Positions 48,301 to 63,300 of a DNA stretch of 64,000 nucleotides are shown here, in pieces. The stretch's first letter is position 1. Each line of letters opens with the position of its first letter. Source of the stretch: Bugulina stolonifera (lineage: Eukaryota > Bryozoa > Gymnolaemata > Cheilostomatida > Bugulidae); the NCBI GenBank assembly GCA_935421135.1, contig OW285192.1, positions 7,709,501 through 7,773,500 on the forward strand, read 5' to 3'. Below the pieces are notes generated by a model, which searched no databases, was not told the origin of the DNA, and saw only the letters and a program-made list of their open reading frames with translations. A program made the position numbers and the translations under genes.

Positions 48301-51300
48301 TTAGTTAGCCTACATGTACATTCATACATACACAGAGCTTGCCAACTTCTGTACGCGCTACAGTCACTGGTGAGAAACAGGAGAGCGTCACCCATGACAT
48401 CATTACTATAAATATTAGATAGACATTCATCTGTTGCGTCCTCCTTCCTTTTGGCACCAGTTCGTTGGAGTATTGAGTCACTGACTGCAAGCTACTTCCT
48501 ATTGGTCTTGTATTAGTACAATGTGTAAAAACTCCATCATGACACAGTGTAGTATTGATTGGCAGGTTCCCATCGGATTCCCCAACTCTGTATTGACTTT
48601 TTGCTAGGCTTTATGACTGGCACAACCACAACTACTACTGACATGTCTCTGACGCAATTCTTCAAATCCTAAAATACACTTTTTGTAAATGCTGGTTTTG
48701 TCTCATTAGCCTAAGATCTCAGAATACTTAAAAACGAAATGAGATTGGTGGATAGCCTCCTTTTCATCTTGAGCATATCTTCAATCTCAAGTGTAGGGAT
48801 AGATTAACAACTCTTTATGTACAGCTAAACCACCACCATTAACCCAGCAAAGATGAATTAAATTATTGGAGATTAAATTTCTTAAGTAATTGTGGTGCCT
48901 AACCTAATAAAATTATCATTTTCTATATGCAAATAGGAAATTAAAGTTATTTGATCTCTAGGATTGTAATGATATAAATTAAATTTTACTGGTTGTAATG
49001 TTGTAACTAGAACTTGATTTCCATATACTGTTTTGCCAATAGTTGACACCCATATAACATATAACCTAATATTTATTTTGTGCTTTCTTCTTCAGCGTTA
49101 TCTGCTTACCAGAAATATTACAACACAGACCAATACCACTACCAGAATGCTAACTTCCTGTATGGGCTGGCCATAGTATACTCTCATTTCAATCAACACC
49201 AATGGTATGTATTTTAGTCTTTATCTAAATCAGGAATTGGCCGATAGGTGTAATAAAATTATATATGGTATATGCTTGCATTCTATATAGTGCACATGTC
49301 ACATGTTAGCCTACTTCAATACACAATCCCTATCTACAGTCCACGTAGTTGAAGGAGAGAGTCTCTACCTGAGCCCATTCTTTATGCAGATATCTATATA
49401 GAATTGACACATCTGCTGTCCTCAACTATTAGATTTGTATTAGAATGTCTGACTAGGTACATAAATTAGTTCCCAGTAAGTGAGACAGAAGACTGCTTGT
49501 TTTGATGTCTTGCATGGCAACTCCCGGCTCCAACCTCCAACTCCTACTTTCCTGTGGTACCTTTAAAAAGCATTCCTATGTTTTACCTCTAATATTACTG
49601 GTTATTTGTCTACATGCTGTGGGCTTAGCTGGGTACATGATTGAAACAGCAAGCAGTTTAGTCCGCAATCTTGCTATTATAAGTAAAGAACAAACAAAAG
49701 GTGACATGCAGTTGTAGACTAGAAGCATTGGATATAGCCTAAGTTTGATGATGGTACTCTGGGACAATAGTGAAGAAAGCAAATTTGCCTTTATAGAAAT
49801 CTTTTAGGCACCCTTGTGGGTACACGTACAAGCGGTTAGACAATAGGCTTGGCTAGATTTCAACTTTTATACCAATCAGCTGTGTGATGAGTCAGAGATG
49901 TGTCCACTTTTGTCTGTTCCACAGTTAACAGTCTGACAAAAATCAGGTCAGCCAACCACAAGCTGCCTACTGACTCATCATTCTCATTGGTCACACACAA
50001 TGTCTTATTTTCATTCACAATCACTGTGATAGCAGTTCACAATCACTGTGATAGTAGTTCACAATCACTGCAATGTAAATTTCTAATATCACCTAGGGGC
50101 TGGTTTTATCTGTTGGTCTACTACTGGCTAATCTTTTCCACCCATTTCCTAATAATAACAATAATTTCTAAGAATTCCATTAGCCTTTTGTTTCATCACA
50201 GTCTATAGACTTAAGCATTACATAACTCTCTGTTGTAATCTTCATCTTCAGGCTAGACTACTTGTGGAAATTATAAAACAATATTATCTATGGTGGAAGT
50301 AGTTGCCATTCACATCTAGGCATAGCATCACATAGCATAGATGAATTTACTGTAATTAAAAAGACTAATATAGCAACAGCCCTTCTCTGTACCCAGACTG
50401 GTATGAATTAGTGTAGCTGACACTATTATTAGTGCCTTGTCTTATCTATAAATAGTAACTCATGTTCTAAAAATATCCATCCAACTGTTGTCTCCGGGTG
50501 CTATAATTGCTATTCAATAAATTAAGGTATTCCCCTATTTTAGTTTGGTCCAATAGGAGCTGGTCAGTAAATTTGTTTTACTATCTAGTTTATTTTTAAT
50601 AGTGTCATAACATTGGTCACTCCGCCTACCTAATGGATTGATACAATCATTGACTTTGTGTAATCATTACATAAGAGGTGTCACAATCTTGTCAAAAAAA
50701 GTGAATGGTTTCCATTATAGTATCGTGTGTAACTTACCTTTTTTCATGTGCAATTGTTGTGTAATGTTTTGAGTTTTTATGTTTATTGTTTGGTATGAAT
50801 AATACTAGCTGTGAATATGACCTGAGTGGGATATTCCATGTTATGGTGGTGACCTGTGATGATTATACTTTGTAGGGCACTCCAAGCCTTTCATCAAGTT
50901 TTATACCTGGACCCTACATTCGCGAGAGCCAGTGATGTCCATTTCAGAATAGCCATAATCAAGAAGAACAATAATGACTATGAGACTGCAACTAAAGTAT
51001 GTAGGCCAACTGCAACTAGTACTGCTGCTTACCCTACTACTATTACTAATATGCCACTGTTTCTGTCGCTGCTACTACTACTACCACTACCACCACCATC
51101 ACTACACTACTACTACCACTACCACTACTACTACCACTATGTATTCTTGCAGTGAATGAACCAGGTGTTACTGCTGTCCAGTCCAGGTGCTACTAAATGT
51201 GACTGACACCTTTGTTTCTTGATGTTTCTGTTTGAAAAATTACACTGTACAAGCCTTTTAGTTAGCTTGATGTCTCAGGGGTAATAAAAGAGACTAGAGT

Positions 51301-54300
51301 TGGGGGGTGAACACTACCCTCCCTTGTATAGGAGTATGCCGGCCCTTATTGATCTTTTATTTCATGCAATCAATCACTACTTAGCCTTGGTATGTTAACA
51401 GATGACTGGGCTAAGACAAAGTCATTACCTACCTTTTCACACACCTAGTCCTACATGTATTCACCTCCAGCCTATCCCAAGGGAATTGTATCATATAGAA
51501 GACGTGGAAACATTTAGGCCTACTAAAGTACGTGACTCGTAGTGGAAGTTGGGATTACGTTTTGCAGTCAAGGAAGCCTACTGCATAGTTTCCCAGACTT
51601 CCCCTACTTGGAATTCCTACAAGCATTTCCTCAACTAACCACTAGGAAATATGTTTCAGACAAAACAATTTGTATCTACTCATTGCCCATTGACTATAAT
51701 AGCTATCTTGTATATTTTGTAGCATTTTCGGATAGCTCTGAATGACAGCAACAGTAGTGCCTTCCTTAAAGCTGAAGGTAAGTTCTCATTGCTGTAAAAC
51801 CATGCAGGTTTGTTTTGTTTTCTTTTGGTTGAGCGTGCCTCTCTGTCACCCTACTCTCCTTCAAATCATCAACTCAAACCATCCATCCATCTTGTCATCC
51901 TCCTTGAATCTATAGTAGATAAGATAGGAGATAACTCCTGTACTAGCATAAGGTAGAGACCCTAGGTAATCTACAGATACAGTATAAGTAGGGCATACAA
52001 AGTACTGTAGTAATATAGTTGTATACTACAAATACTTAGTATGACTAAGATGAAATACAATGTAGGTGTGGTAGATCAAACAATATTGACTTCTGTAGGC
52101 TAGATGACAAGTAGAATAAATAATGTTTTATTTAATCTATTTTTCATTTGTCATTGCTGTTGGCAGATAGGAAATAAATTGGAAGTAATATCTCAATATT
52201 GTATTTAATGTACATGTAGTTTACATTTTTCTACCAGGTTATGCAAAGCTATCATTAATATCAATAGAGATGTTCTAGGGAAATTTTATAACCCTGGACT
52301 TTTATTGGTCAATATAAGATATATTACAATAACTTTGACGTAACTTACATAATTGTTATAATGACCCTCTATTCCAACTTCCCTGCTAATGACTCCCTTA
52401 TGGAACATGTACATGTATATTATGTATATGCCAGTGTATGTCGTATAACACAGTGCATATTGTGTGTGAGTACCTCTAAGCTGGTAGAATTGAATATCCA
52501 GCCACAAAACCTACTGTAAAGTGTAACAGTATGTAAATCTATGATGTAGTTGATACTAGGTAGTGCAGGTGGGGCACAGTGTACTATTATACATAATTGT
52601 AGTAGGCCAAGTCAATACTGGGCAACTCTCATTATAACTACTATGGTGTTATTACTATTACTATGTAATGTACATGTACAGTAGTATTGTGTGGAGTAGA
52701 GATTCTACAATATAAATATGTGGAGTATGTAGACACTAATTATAGTATATATAATTGTGTAGAGTCAATAGCATGGATTGCTAGTAATAGGATCAGCTCA
52801 TTATTAATTATAAACAGCCAGTGTGACCCAACTACTAATTTACTATCTGCTACTACTTCTACTACTACTACTACACACTGCATTGATATAGTACATAATT
52901 AGCTCCACTATTGGTAGCTGTAGTAGTAGTAGTTAGTACTACACTTCATGCTCTATTTACCCATTAGAACAAAGTGATGCTAGATATACTCTAGGATATA
53001 GTGCATTATCTGCAATGAGACTCTAATGATGTATAAAACACAGGAGTTGTGTTACCTACATTCACTCTGGTTTGGGACAACTAATTGGTCAAAGTTTTGA
53101 GTTGTCTCCTCTCTATTTTTTGTCAGAACAGCATTCGATATCGGCTTCCCACTCAGCTGAGTTTTGCAGCGTATAAAAGTATTTCCTGGAATTAGAAGGA
53201 ATAAACGACGGTTTCCTTCTACATGCATATATAGTTCCTATTCCTAGCTACCCTGAGATAGGTCCTGCTATGGTCTACCACTGATGTTACATTCCCTTTA
53301 CCAATATGTACATGTACAAGTATGTGTTTGGTATTATATCTACATGATACTGGTACATAGTGTGGTTGTGATTACAGTAAGATTCCATGGTGCTCATATG
53401 AGTGAACTTCAAGGTGACCACAAGCAAGCCAAGACCTCTTACGAACAACTCCTTCAAGGCATGAATGTTCCGGATCAAATACGAGCCAATGCCTACAGGC
53501 AGTTAGGTAAGTGTGTGACATATGTAACTATGTTGATGCCCTTTATCTTTCCCCAATATGGTGAGGTAGCAAGCTCTGGTATGTGGGAGCCACCTGGCGC
53601 ATACGGCACAGTGATTTCATTCCCCCTGCTTCACTGGAGATGGCAGGTCTTTCTATCTCCAGTTTACGAGTGCATACCACTGTGTTGTATGGGCAGCTAG
53701 TTGGTAGTTAGTTACCACTGTCTCTCTTATCAAAACTAGTAGTGTTATGGTGATGGAATGCACTGGGAAGAGGGAAGGAGGGCCACCCTGTTACCATGGC
53801 TGCACCATTGTATGCACTGGAAGGTTTTATTGTTATTACACTCTGTACTCTCTTATCTTCAGATTATCTATTCAGTTCATGTCCTCGTGTATTTATATCA
53901 TAAGCAGTAACAATATAGTATATATATTTATGTTATCTATATATACATGTATATATATATGTACACTGTATTACATAGTAATCAGGGTTCACTCGGCTTA
54001 CACAGGAGTTGTCTTTTCAACATCTACTTTGCACTAGTATTCCACATGTTTGTTATTAGTCTATGATTTGTAGATTCTATTATTGAAGTGGTAAAAGATT
54101 TTACTGATCAGCGTTCACTATACTAATGTTTACATGTTGTTAGTTTCCACAGGTTAATTTAGACTGTGTTCTCTCAACAATATCATATAATTAAAGGGTG
54201 GATGTACCATAGTATTGAATCATTTGGTGATATGGAGCACAGAGAGCTGACAGCTATAGAATACTTGAGGAAGAGTTTAGATGCAGACAACACTAACGGG

Positions 54301-57300
54301 CAGAGCTGGTACTACTTGGGCAGATGCTACTCTACATTAGGGAAGGTGCATGATGCCTTCGTCTCCTACAGACAGAGTATTGATAAATCTGAGGCTAGTG
54401 CCGACACTTGGTGTTCAATAGGGTAAGTAAATATTGGTAGGGGTGGGTATGGTGTACGCCCCCTCCCCCTCTGAATTGACTGACTGACAGCCAAAGGCCA
54501 AAGCTTACATTATACAATCGCTCCACCATACGCAGCGTGAATTGTGATGCCTTGACCTGCATAACTAATAAAATATACAACCCTGTTTGACTAAGACTAC
54601 GTGATTTGTATCAGGAACTGCATTGCCATGGTACCGAGGACTACGTGAATGTCTAACTGTCTACTGTCCATATCTAATGAATTGTTTAAATGTTCTTAGT
54701 AGCACATTAGTTGAACATGACTAACTAATGGCACCCGGTAGCACCTGCTGGGTATGGCGGACAGGCAAACACCAAGGTGCATGTGCTTTATTATATAACA
54801 CATCACAGCTCTTGGTAGACACCTTAACTCATCAATCTTAGTATAATACTCTCCCATCCACACCCATAACTAACTTACACAGTAGAGGTATTATAAGATG
54901 TTATATTCACCTAGCCTAGTGTATGTGTAGTAGTCTACTATTACTTAATTAAGATCATGAAGTGTAATTTATGACTCTTTGTTCAGTTGAGCTTTCTTCA
55001 ACTTACAACTGCCTAATCCTTTTTCTCAGAGAATTGTCTTGTCCAGGACTTATCGTAATTTATTCTTCACGTAATGTAGCAATAATGTAACCTTTTTTAT
55101 TTTCTCCTATGTAGTAATCTATTATTTGCTACTGCATGTATTGTTTATACTCTATAGACTACAACTGCATCCTGGGTAATATATTCTATGTTACCACTAT
55201 GTATTATGGATGACTGTGTATCATTATTATCTCCCCTGTATTTATGTATTACAGTATCCTTTACCAACAACAGAACCAGCCCATGGATGCTCTACAGGCG
55301 TACATATGTGCAGTTCAATTAGAGAAAACTCACACAGCAGCCTGGACCAACCTGGGGCTCCTTTACGAGGCTAATTCACAGCCTAAAGACGCTCTGCACT
55401 GCTTTCAGAATGCCCGAAACACAGACCCAGGTGTGTCGAGTATTCTCTGTTATTTATTAGGAGTTGTTTCCTCTGTTAGAATGAGTTGGAGGTCTAACTG
55501 AGTTCTAAACTGCCGTTGTTCTACGCTATCCAAACTCACTAGTTTGTTACACAATGTAGTGTTACCACTATTCTCTATTGAACCAAATAGTCCCGTAATT
55601 TACCTAATCAAAACTGAAATTATGAAATTTGGAACGAGTGTTACATTCATGTAGATGTTATAGTTTGATTTCATAACTGAGTGGTACCTATGATCATGGG
55701 CAGGGTTACATTGTAATCTATGTGTTCTCACATGTTGACTTGTCCAAACCAGTAATAAATGAGCTCCTGATATTAATTATTTACAAGTGCCTGTCAGTTT
55801 TACAGCCAAGACACTACTAACATACATGTATACCATCTCATATATTGCACATACATGGCGACTTATAATCTAATGGTGAAGTCATTGGCAAAGCCTTGGA
55901 ATAGGTAATAAGTCGAGCCTAGACATGTGATATGTTGACTACAGTTTATCTCTTCTATATTTTAGCCTCAGTGAACCCAAATATAACGTCACGAATCACA
56001 CTACTACAGGGCCAACTGAACAAACTCACAGCTCAGCAGCTCAAGGATGTAGTAGCTGCACAGAAGCACAGTCTACCCTGTATAGACGAGGCTTTTCACC
56101 TGCCCATTCCAGCTGAGCTGACCAGTAGACAACAAGGTAAGCGATGCACTCCCTGTCTCTTATAACATACATGTGTGTTAACGTTGCCAACTCTCTAGTG
56201 ACCACGTCTGCATATGGTTATATAGTAATACGTGTAATAATATGAATTGATCTTCATACCTATATAGAAGGTAAGAGTTATCTCTCCTTGGTTGTCATGT
56301 GTCTGTGATAGGACCACTCTAATAGCCATGTTTACCTAGGTAGCTACATAGCGCTATGCTATAAACGGTTACCAGCATGATGCTAGGAAATGTAACCTTA
56401 CACTATCCATGGTGTTCATGCTTTGTGAGTTGTAGACATGAACATTTTAGCACCGTTTGACAAACCCATGCGGTGTAACCAATACACTAATATGTGCATA
56501 ATGTAAACCTACACATAGTCTGCATGTTTTACAACTCCTACATCTCTTACGTATGTTTGTAATATAGCCTACATGTAATGTTTTATGTTGGTGTTTAGGT
56601 GGGGTGGTCGGTGGAGCCCCTCCTCAAGGGTACAATGCCTGCAGTGGAGGAATGTCCCCTGGTGCTAATGGTCAGTCAAATGGACAACCGTCACCAAAGA
56701 AGCGAAGAACCTTTAACAAGAAGAAGGTTTGATAATAATATATACCAATTGTGCCCCTCACATCATATAACATTGCAATTGTGTTCCCTCTGACCACATA
56801 ACATGCAGTAGTTGTCTCCCCTCTAGCCAAATAGTAGACGACTCCCAAATGCATGATTTGATGCGTATATTAATTCTAGTGTGTTGTAACTTGGCACTAT
56901 TGCTAATGGTAGAACTAGTGTGCTGTGCTGTGTGTGTTTAGCATTGAACTAATGCTGCTTGCAGAGTGATTCTAAATCCATTGATGCCACCCAATTCATG
57001 AATCCACAGCAGATGCAACATTCTGCATACCTTCAGTCCCACAATCCAGCATCCCTCACTCCCCAGCAGCAGGCTGCCTTCCACACCATGAGACAGCAGT
57101 ACTTTGCCCAGCAGCAACAACAGTACCACATGTCTCTACATCAGCAGGTATAAGTGTAGCTATTAGATGCATGCATGCGGGTAAAACAGGTTAACACTTA
57201 GCATTTGTCGCATAGCATGATCAACAATAATGTCACCATGAAGTACATGTGTATGTGAATAAATATTATATAGTACTCATGACCTCATTTCCTGTTTACA

Positions 57301-60300
57301 GTCATCAGCTGAGAATGGTATGGAGGCACCAGATTCTAATACGGAGAGGGCTCCATTACATCCCAAAGGTAAGTATCTACTAGCTGCATTGATATGGAAT
57401 ATTCATTACCCACACCTACAATATGACTTACTCAACCACTTTTCACAAATTAAACTTGTCTTATTCTCAGCAATGCATGTGGAGATAAACCCCGTGTGTA
57501 CTATAGATTACAATGACAGTGAAATGTATAAACCAGTTGAATTGAATAACAGGTAATCGTTGAAAGGTTGTGGTGAGCATCGCTAGAGCCGTGACAGGAA
57601 GCTGTTGAGGGTGTATTAGTCACTTACAGACCGTGTGAATGTCTGTTGGTTGGTTGTAGATGATCCGGCTATAGTCTTGCCTCCATCAGAGATGCCCGCT
57701 ATTAAGAAGGAGGTGGTCACCCCAGCCTACCCACTCCCATCTCCTCAGGCTATACAGAGACAATCAGTCAAGTCTAACTCTGGTGAATCCAAACTCAATA
57801 TCAACATGACAGCTCGTGAGGTGCTAGAGCAAAGCAAAGGTGAGCTGGTATTGTATGACTTTCATGTACCTATGTACACTGTATGACTTCCCTCTGCTAC
57901 ATACATCTAATGCACCTCATGTTGTGGACGTTTAATGGAAAAGTGTGGTGAATTCACGTTATTTCCTTCCTTCTTGGAACCATTTTTTTAAAAAAAAAGG
58001 TTTTGTTCTATAATGCACACACACAGGGTATACATATACTATATACAAGTGTGTTATAATTTATATTTATATTTAGGTAAGTTGAAAGAACCAATCAGAG
58101 GCTCGCCTAACATTCTTCCTGATCAGAGCTGGCCACAGCTACCATCACCACCTCCTGAGATTCTCTCCTCCCCAGAACACTTCACTCCCGCCACTCCAAC
58201 TATAACCATTGACTGTAAGAAAGACGCCATGTCAGTGGATCTACAAAGGTAGTCTATTAGTCTATGTTCTTATGTTGTGTTTACAAACGTCCTTCTACAA
58301 TACGTTTACACATGTACTTCTACATGGCTTATACACATGTACTTCTGCATGACGTATCAATAATTCTATGGCCTATGTGTACAGGTACATTATACAGGTA
58401 CATTGTCTGAGTGTGTATATTGACTATGCCGTGTATACCATGGGTACATTTATGTCATACATCTACATTGTATATGTACATGTATATACAATACTCAATG
58501 TACATTGTATCAACTTCGTTCTGCTTCATCTGGAATAAGTGGGTGTCTTCTCAACATTATATAATCCCAACAATATGGCATGTTTTCATAATTCATGTAT
58601 GCACAGGTTTGTTTATTCACTCTATTGTATATACATGTGTATACACACTTGTTCATGTGTATACACGCTTGTTCATGTGTATACACGGTACGTGTGTATA
58701 CACGCTTGTACATGTGTATACATGCTTGTACATGTACATGTGTAGCCTATAGTGTATACTTGCTTATCACTAGCGTGTAAAATCATAATCACCAATCAGC
58801 TGTGAATTGTCTCGTCGTAGGATATGTATGGCTCAGCCAATAGTGCTGGTGAAAAACATGACTACTGTTCTACGTCTGAATCTGGGTCTCTTCTCTACCA
58901 AGACTCTGGTGGAGACGGCACCTGACCACCCGTGTGAAGTGAGAACACAGCGAAAGTTTAATGTTGAAGAAACGCTGGATGCTCGTGGTGAATAAACTTT
59001 CTGTTTTATTGCACCCTACATGTAATTGACATTTATGTTCTTATCCATCGGGTATTGCGACACCCTCATGTACAGGCAATCCCTATATTTTCAACCAAAG
59101 AGTATTTGATTTTTAATGCATAATATGTATCAGTCTTCTACAACATACATTACTGATCTTGTGTCGTTTCATGCAGAATATTCCAACTTTCACTCAATTC
59201 TACCATTTTAGGTGAGAAAACGTGGTTGCAGGAAAGCACACGAACAAGTACAACGATAGCCAAGTACGCTCAGTACCAGGCCTCCTCATTTCAAGAATCT
59301 CTGGCCCTGGAGACGGGCAGGTCGAAGGAACAGTACCAGAAAAGTCTGGCCAGACCCTCATCAACTGTACCAACTCAGCCATCTGCACAGAAAGGATCCA
59401 CCATCAATGCTACACCCGGAACCCCTTCAGTCAGTCAAACCAAAGGACCTACAGGAAATAAAGACTCAGATTCTGATTCCAGTACCTCGAGTAAGTGGGC
59501 TCTCTATTGCACTCCTGGGCTATTCTTTTATTTTTGAGCATTCTTTAATCAACTATATAATTTTGCACAGATCATCTTTATTTTAGTAGTTGAGCTGTTA
59601 AATCTCAACAATATTCAGGCTCACACCCTTTCTTAGTGCGAGCTGATCCAACATTTTTACAACGGTAATCGTGCATGCAGTAGTGAAAAATCTAGTTAAA
59701 TGCATATGATTACCAAGTAAATTGGGATGTTCTATCGAGACTAAAACACCCCTATATTCTCGACTCGAGCAATCGTTCTATTACATAGTTAACCTTTACA
59801 ACATTTTCGTCTTGTTTATGAACACCATTACCTCTTTTCAGGTTCAGGCAGCAAAAAGAAACTTCCTCCAATGATCAGATTTGGCACTAATGTTGATCTC
59901 TCCGACAGAGAGAAGTGGAAGGAGCAGCTGGTGGAGCTGCAGAAGCTACCAAAGTGGCTTAGAGTTCACTGGGCTGGTAACAGCTTGAGCCATCTTGGCC
60001 ACACAGTCCTCGGCATGAACAGGTAGGCTACATATGTTGTTGGATCACAACTGCTTTGATTTATTATCTGGTATTTTTATTTATTCATCTTTGAACTTTA
60101 TAGTTGGATGTCTTCTAAAGCAGCACTGCAAAATTCCCTTTAGAAACCGAACCGTTTGCTTTGATTGAGTTTTTCTGTTCCATGGCCTATAACACTTTAT
60201 TATTACAGTGTCCAGTTGTATATGAAAATACCTGGATGTAGAACGCCAGCTCATCAAGAGAATCTCAACCTCTGTGCTATCAACTTTAACATTGGTCCCG

Positions 60301-63300
60301 GCGACTGCGAGTGGTTTTCTGTACCCAACCAATATTGGGGTGAACTGTACAAGCTTTGTCAAAAGTAAGATTTTATACAAATAATTTCACCGTATAAGTG
60401 CAGCATGTTGTGGTTGGGCAAAGGTGTTTTTATTCTAAGGTAGGAGCATGTCAGCAACATGTATTATAAGCCTTGAATATGAGAACTACCTACTAGTTAG
60501 CTCATCTGGTATACTAGGTGTATGATGGACAACTGTCAACCAGGCAGCCCAGCTGGGGTAGTGGCTGCACATTGTAATAAAAATGTTTACCCCATGTATT
60601 GCTATTCATACAAAGTATAAGGCTTGTGTTTGTTTGTATGTTAGGGGCAAGTAATTCATTTAATATATTTTTTTATTTATGATCTGTTTTTAGAAACAAT
60701 GTAGACTATCTTAGCGGGGCGTACTGGCCACTCCCTGAAGATCTACTAAAAGCTAAGATCCCACTCTACAGATTCACCCAGAAGCCTGGTGATCTGGTGT
60801 TTATCGCTCCTGGAAGTCCTCACTGGGTTCAGGCAACTGTGAGTTATTATTCAGCTTCATCAAACATGCTCTGTATTTCCATGAGTGAGCAGTTTTGCTT
60901 TAAAAGTAGTATAATCGACATGAACTACTATAACTGCAATTATTGGCTATTTCCTCAGCGTTTGGTTACAGGTGATTTGTAGTGATGTGCTGCTATTTGT
61001 ATATTATATATCTCTCACTGGTATGAAAGCCATTTCACTACACCATGTATGCCCATTTCACTGCAATGTAGGCTTTTTTATTGTATTGCAAAGTCGTGTT
61101 TTTGCTTGGTAGTAAAAGTCTATGTCATGCACAGTAGATTATTTCAACCTGTGTGTTTAGGGTTGGTGTAACAACATAGCGTGGAACACGGCTCCACTGG
61201 AGGAACCTGTATTCAAGCTAGCCTTAGAGAGATACGAGTTTAACAAACTGCATAGCTACAAGTCTATTGTACCCATGATTCATCTCTGCTGGAACCTCGC
61301 CAAAAATGTCAAGCTTCGGGACGCAGCTTTACATTCACTTATTAAGTAAGTTGTCGTCGAAATTCTTCCCTCTCTTGAATCTAGAAACATAGTTTCTGTT
61401 ATCCAGAAAGAACTCTGTTTCTACTAGTACTGTGTAATAGTGCTTTGTTGTCTCAGCAATAACAGTGGGTGTGGCAAAATACTTTTTTTTCTGTAATTTG
61501 GAATAAAATTTGCGCATTATGATGTCATAACTCAATCTCGCCCTTGATGTAATACAAACTACATGTACATTGTAAATGGAATCCGTATCAACTACTGTAA
61601 GCTTTCTTACCATGGAGTCAGTTTGTAGTTGTCCCATCTATGACTCAACCATGGTCCTAGTATTCCCTCCATTGTATTATGATATCACTATGATACCAGC
61701 GTATAGATTGTAGAATACAGGAGGAATAACTCCAGCCAAGTAAACTGAATGTACTACTCTATTGTTGCATATATTATAGGCAAGTGTGTATGAAATCTCT
61801 AGAACATACTGGAAGGGTTGAAGATCTTATGTCTACTAAAGATAAACCAATTATATGGCATGGAAGGCAGGAGGGTGAACCTCCCCACTACTGCTTCAGC
61901 TGCGAGGTAAGAGCTAAGGCTAATGAAATTTTGTGTTGCGGGATTTTTGAATTATAATATTATCTATAACAACTCCATTTTATCATCATGTTCTGTGATT
62001 AACTGTAACCTCCATTTTAATACGTTCTTTCATTTTAGCTGGAAGTATTCAACATTCTGTTTGTGAGAGAGGTGGAAAAGAAGCATGTGGTCTATTGCTT
62101 AGACTGTGCTCTGAAAATATCACCAGGTAGGAATCTTATGTGTATCGGTATGACAAAACTATGTCTAGGATTTGTAGTATACGGTTGGTTTTGCCAATCA
62201 GGTTTGCCTAATCTTAGTGTCAAGGTGTTGCCAACTTATTTATGTCTGTCTGTAAACAATAACATCGTTCACTGTGACAAAATAACAGGCCAATTGTGGA
62301 TAGCCAATACTTTATGCATGCTAATAGATAAGGTCGGTAGGATATTGTATTATATATACACTGTTTATGTTGTAGTACTGGATAGATTTGTCGTATTACG
62401 GGAACACCTCACTGATTCCCTCGTGCATATATATGACAACTACGAGCTTCAGTCTGAGAATGTCATACCAGAAGTTGTCCACTCTTTACTTACCTTCAAC
62501 CCTCAGCCAGCTACTCCACAGGTATGCCTATAGCATGTCATATACCAACCATTACTTGTCATACTTTATACCAACCATTACTTGTCATATACCAACCATT
62601 ACTTGTCATATACCAACCATTACTTGTCATATACTAACCATTACTAGTCATATACCAACCATTACTTGTCATATACCAACCATCACATGTCATATACCAA
62701 CCATTACTTGTCATATACCAACCATTACTTGTCATATATCACCCATTACTTGTCATATACCAACCATTACATGTCATATACCAACCATTACTTGTCATAT
62801 ACCAACCACTACTTGTCATATATCACCCATTACTTGTCATATATCACCCATTACTTGTCATATATCACCCATTACTTGTCATATACCAACCATTACATGT
62901 CATATACCAACCATCACTTGTCATATACTAACCATCACTAGTCATATTCCAACCATTACTTGTCATATACCAACCATTACATGTCATATACCAACCATTA
63001 CATGTCATATACCAACCATTACTTGTCATATACCAACCATTACTTGTCATATATCAACCATTACATGTTGCTTGTGATGTATTATATCCATCTCTAGTGA
63101 AAATGAGCTACTCGAATCATCTTTTTGATGTGAAACCTTTTTGAGCAGTCTGTGAGTCTAATTGGTTTCAGGTGTTTCTACCTCATTTGGTGTAAAGGTG
63201 CTGTGATACGACATAACATCTCCCGAAGCCCCATGTTTGTTCTTCTTATTATAGCATAATATATTATTAGAATGCGTTTGATCAATATCACTATTTTTAT

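Noticed and set aside
51020..51145. Leu/His-rich ORFs after KDM6A exon 5
   Set aside because: A trinucleotide tract directly behind a confirmed donor; the exon joins exon 6 in frame without it.
58411..58780. Overlapping Cys/Tyr-rich ORFs
   Set aside because: They result from GTGTATACA repeats in a KDM6A intron; the cysteine spacing merely reflects the repeat period.
62388..63077. 229-codon + strand ORF rich in TITCHIP repeats
   Set aside because: It reads the 21-bp intronic satellite in a frame different from KDM6A exon 24, and its first part is an out-of-frame shadow of that exon.
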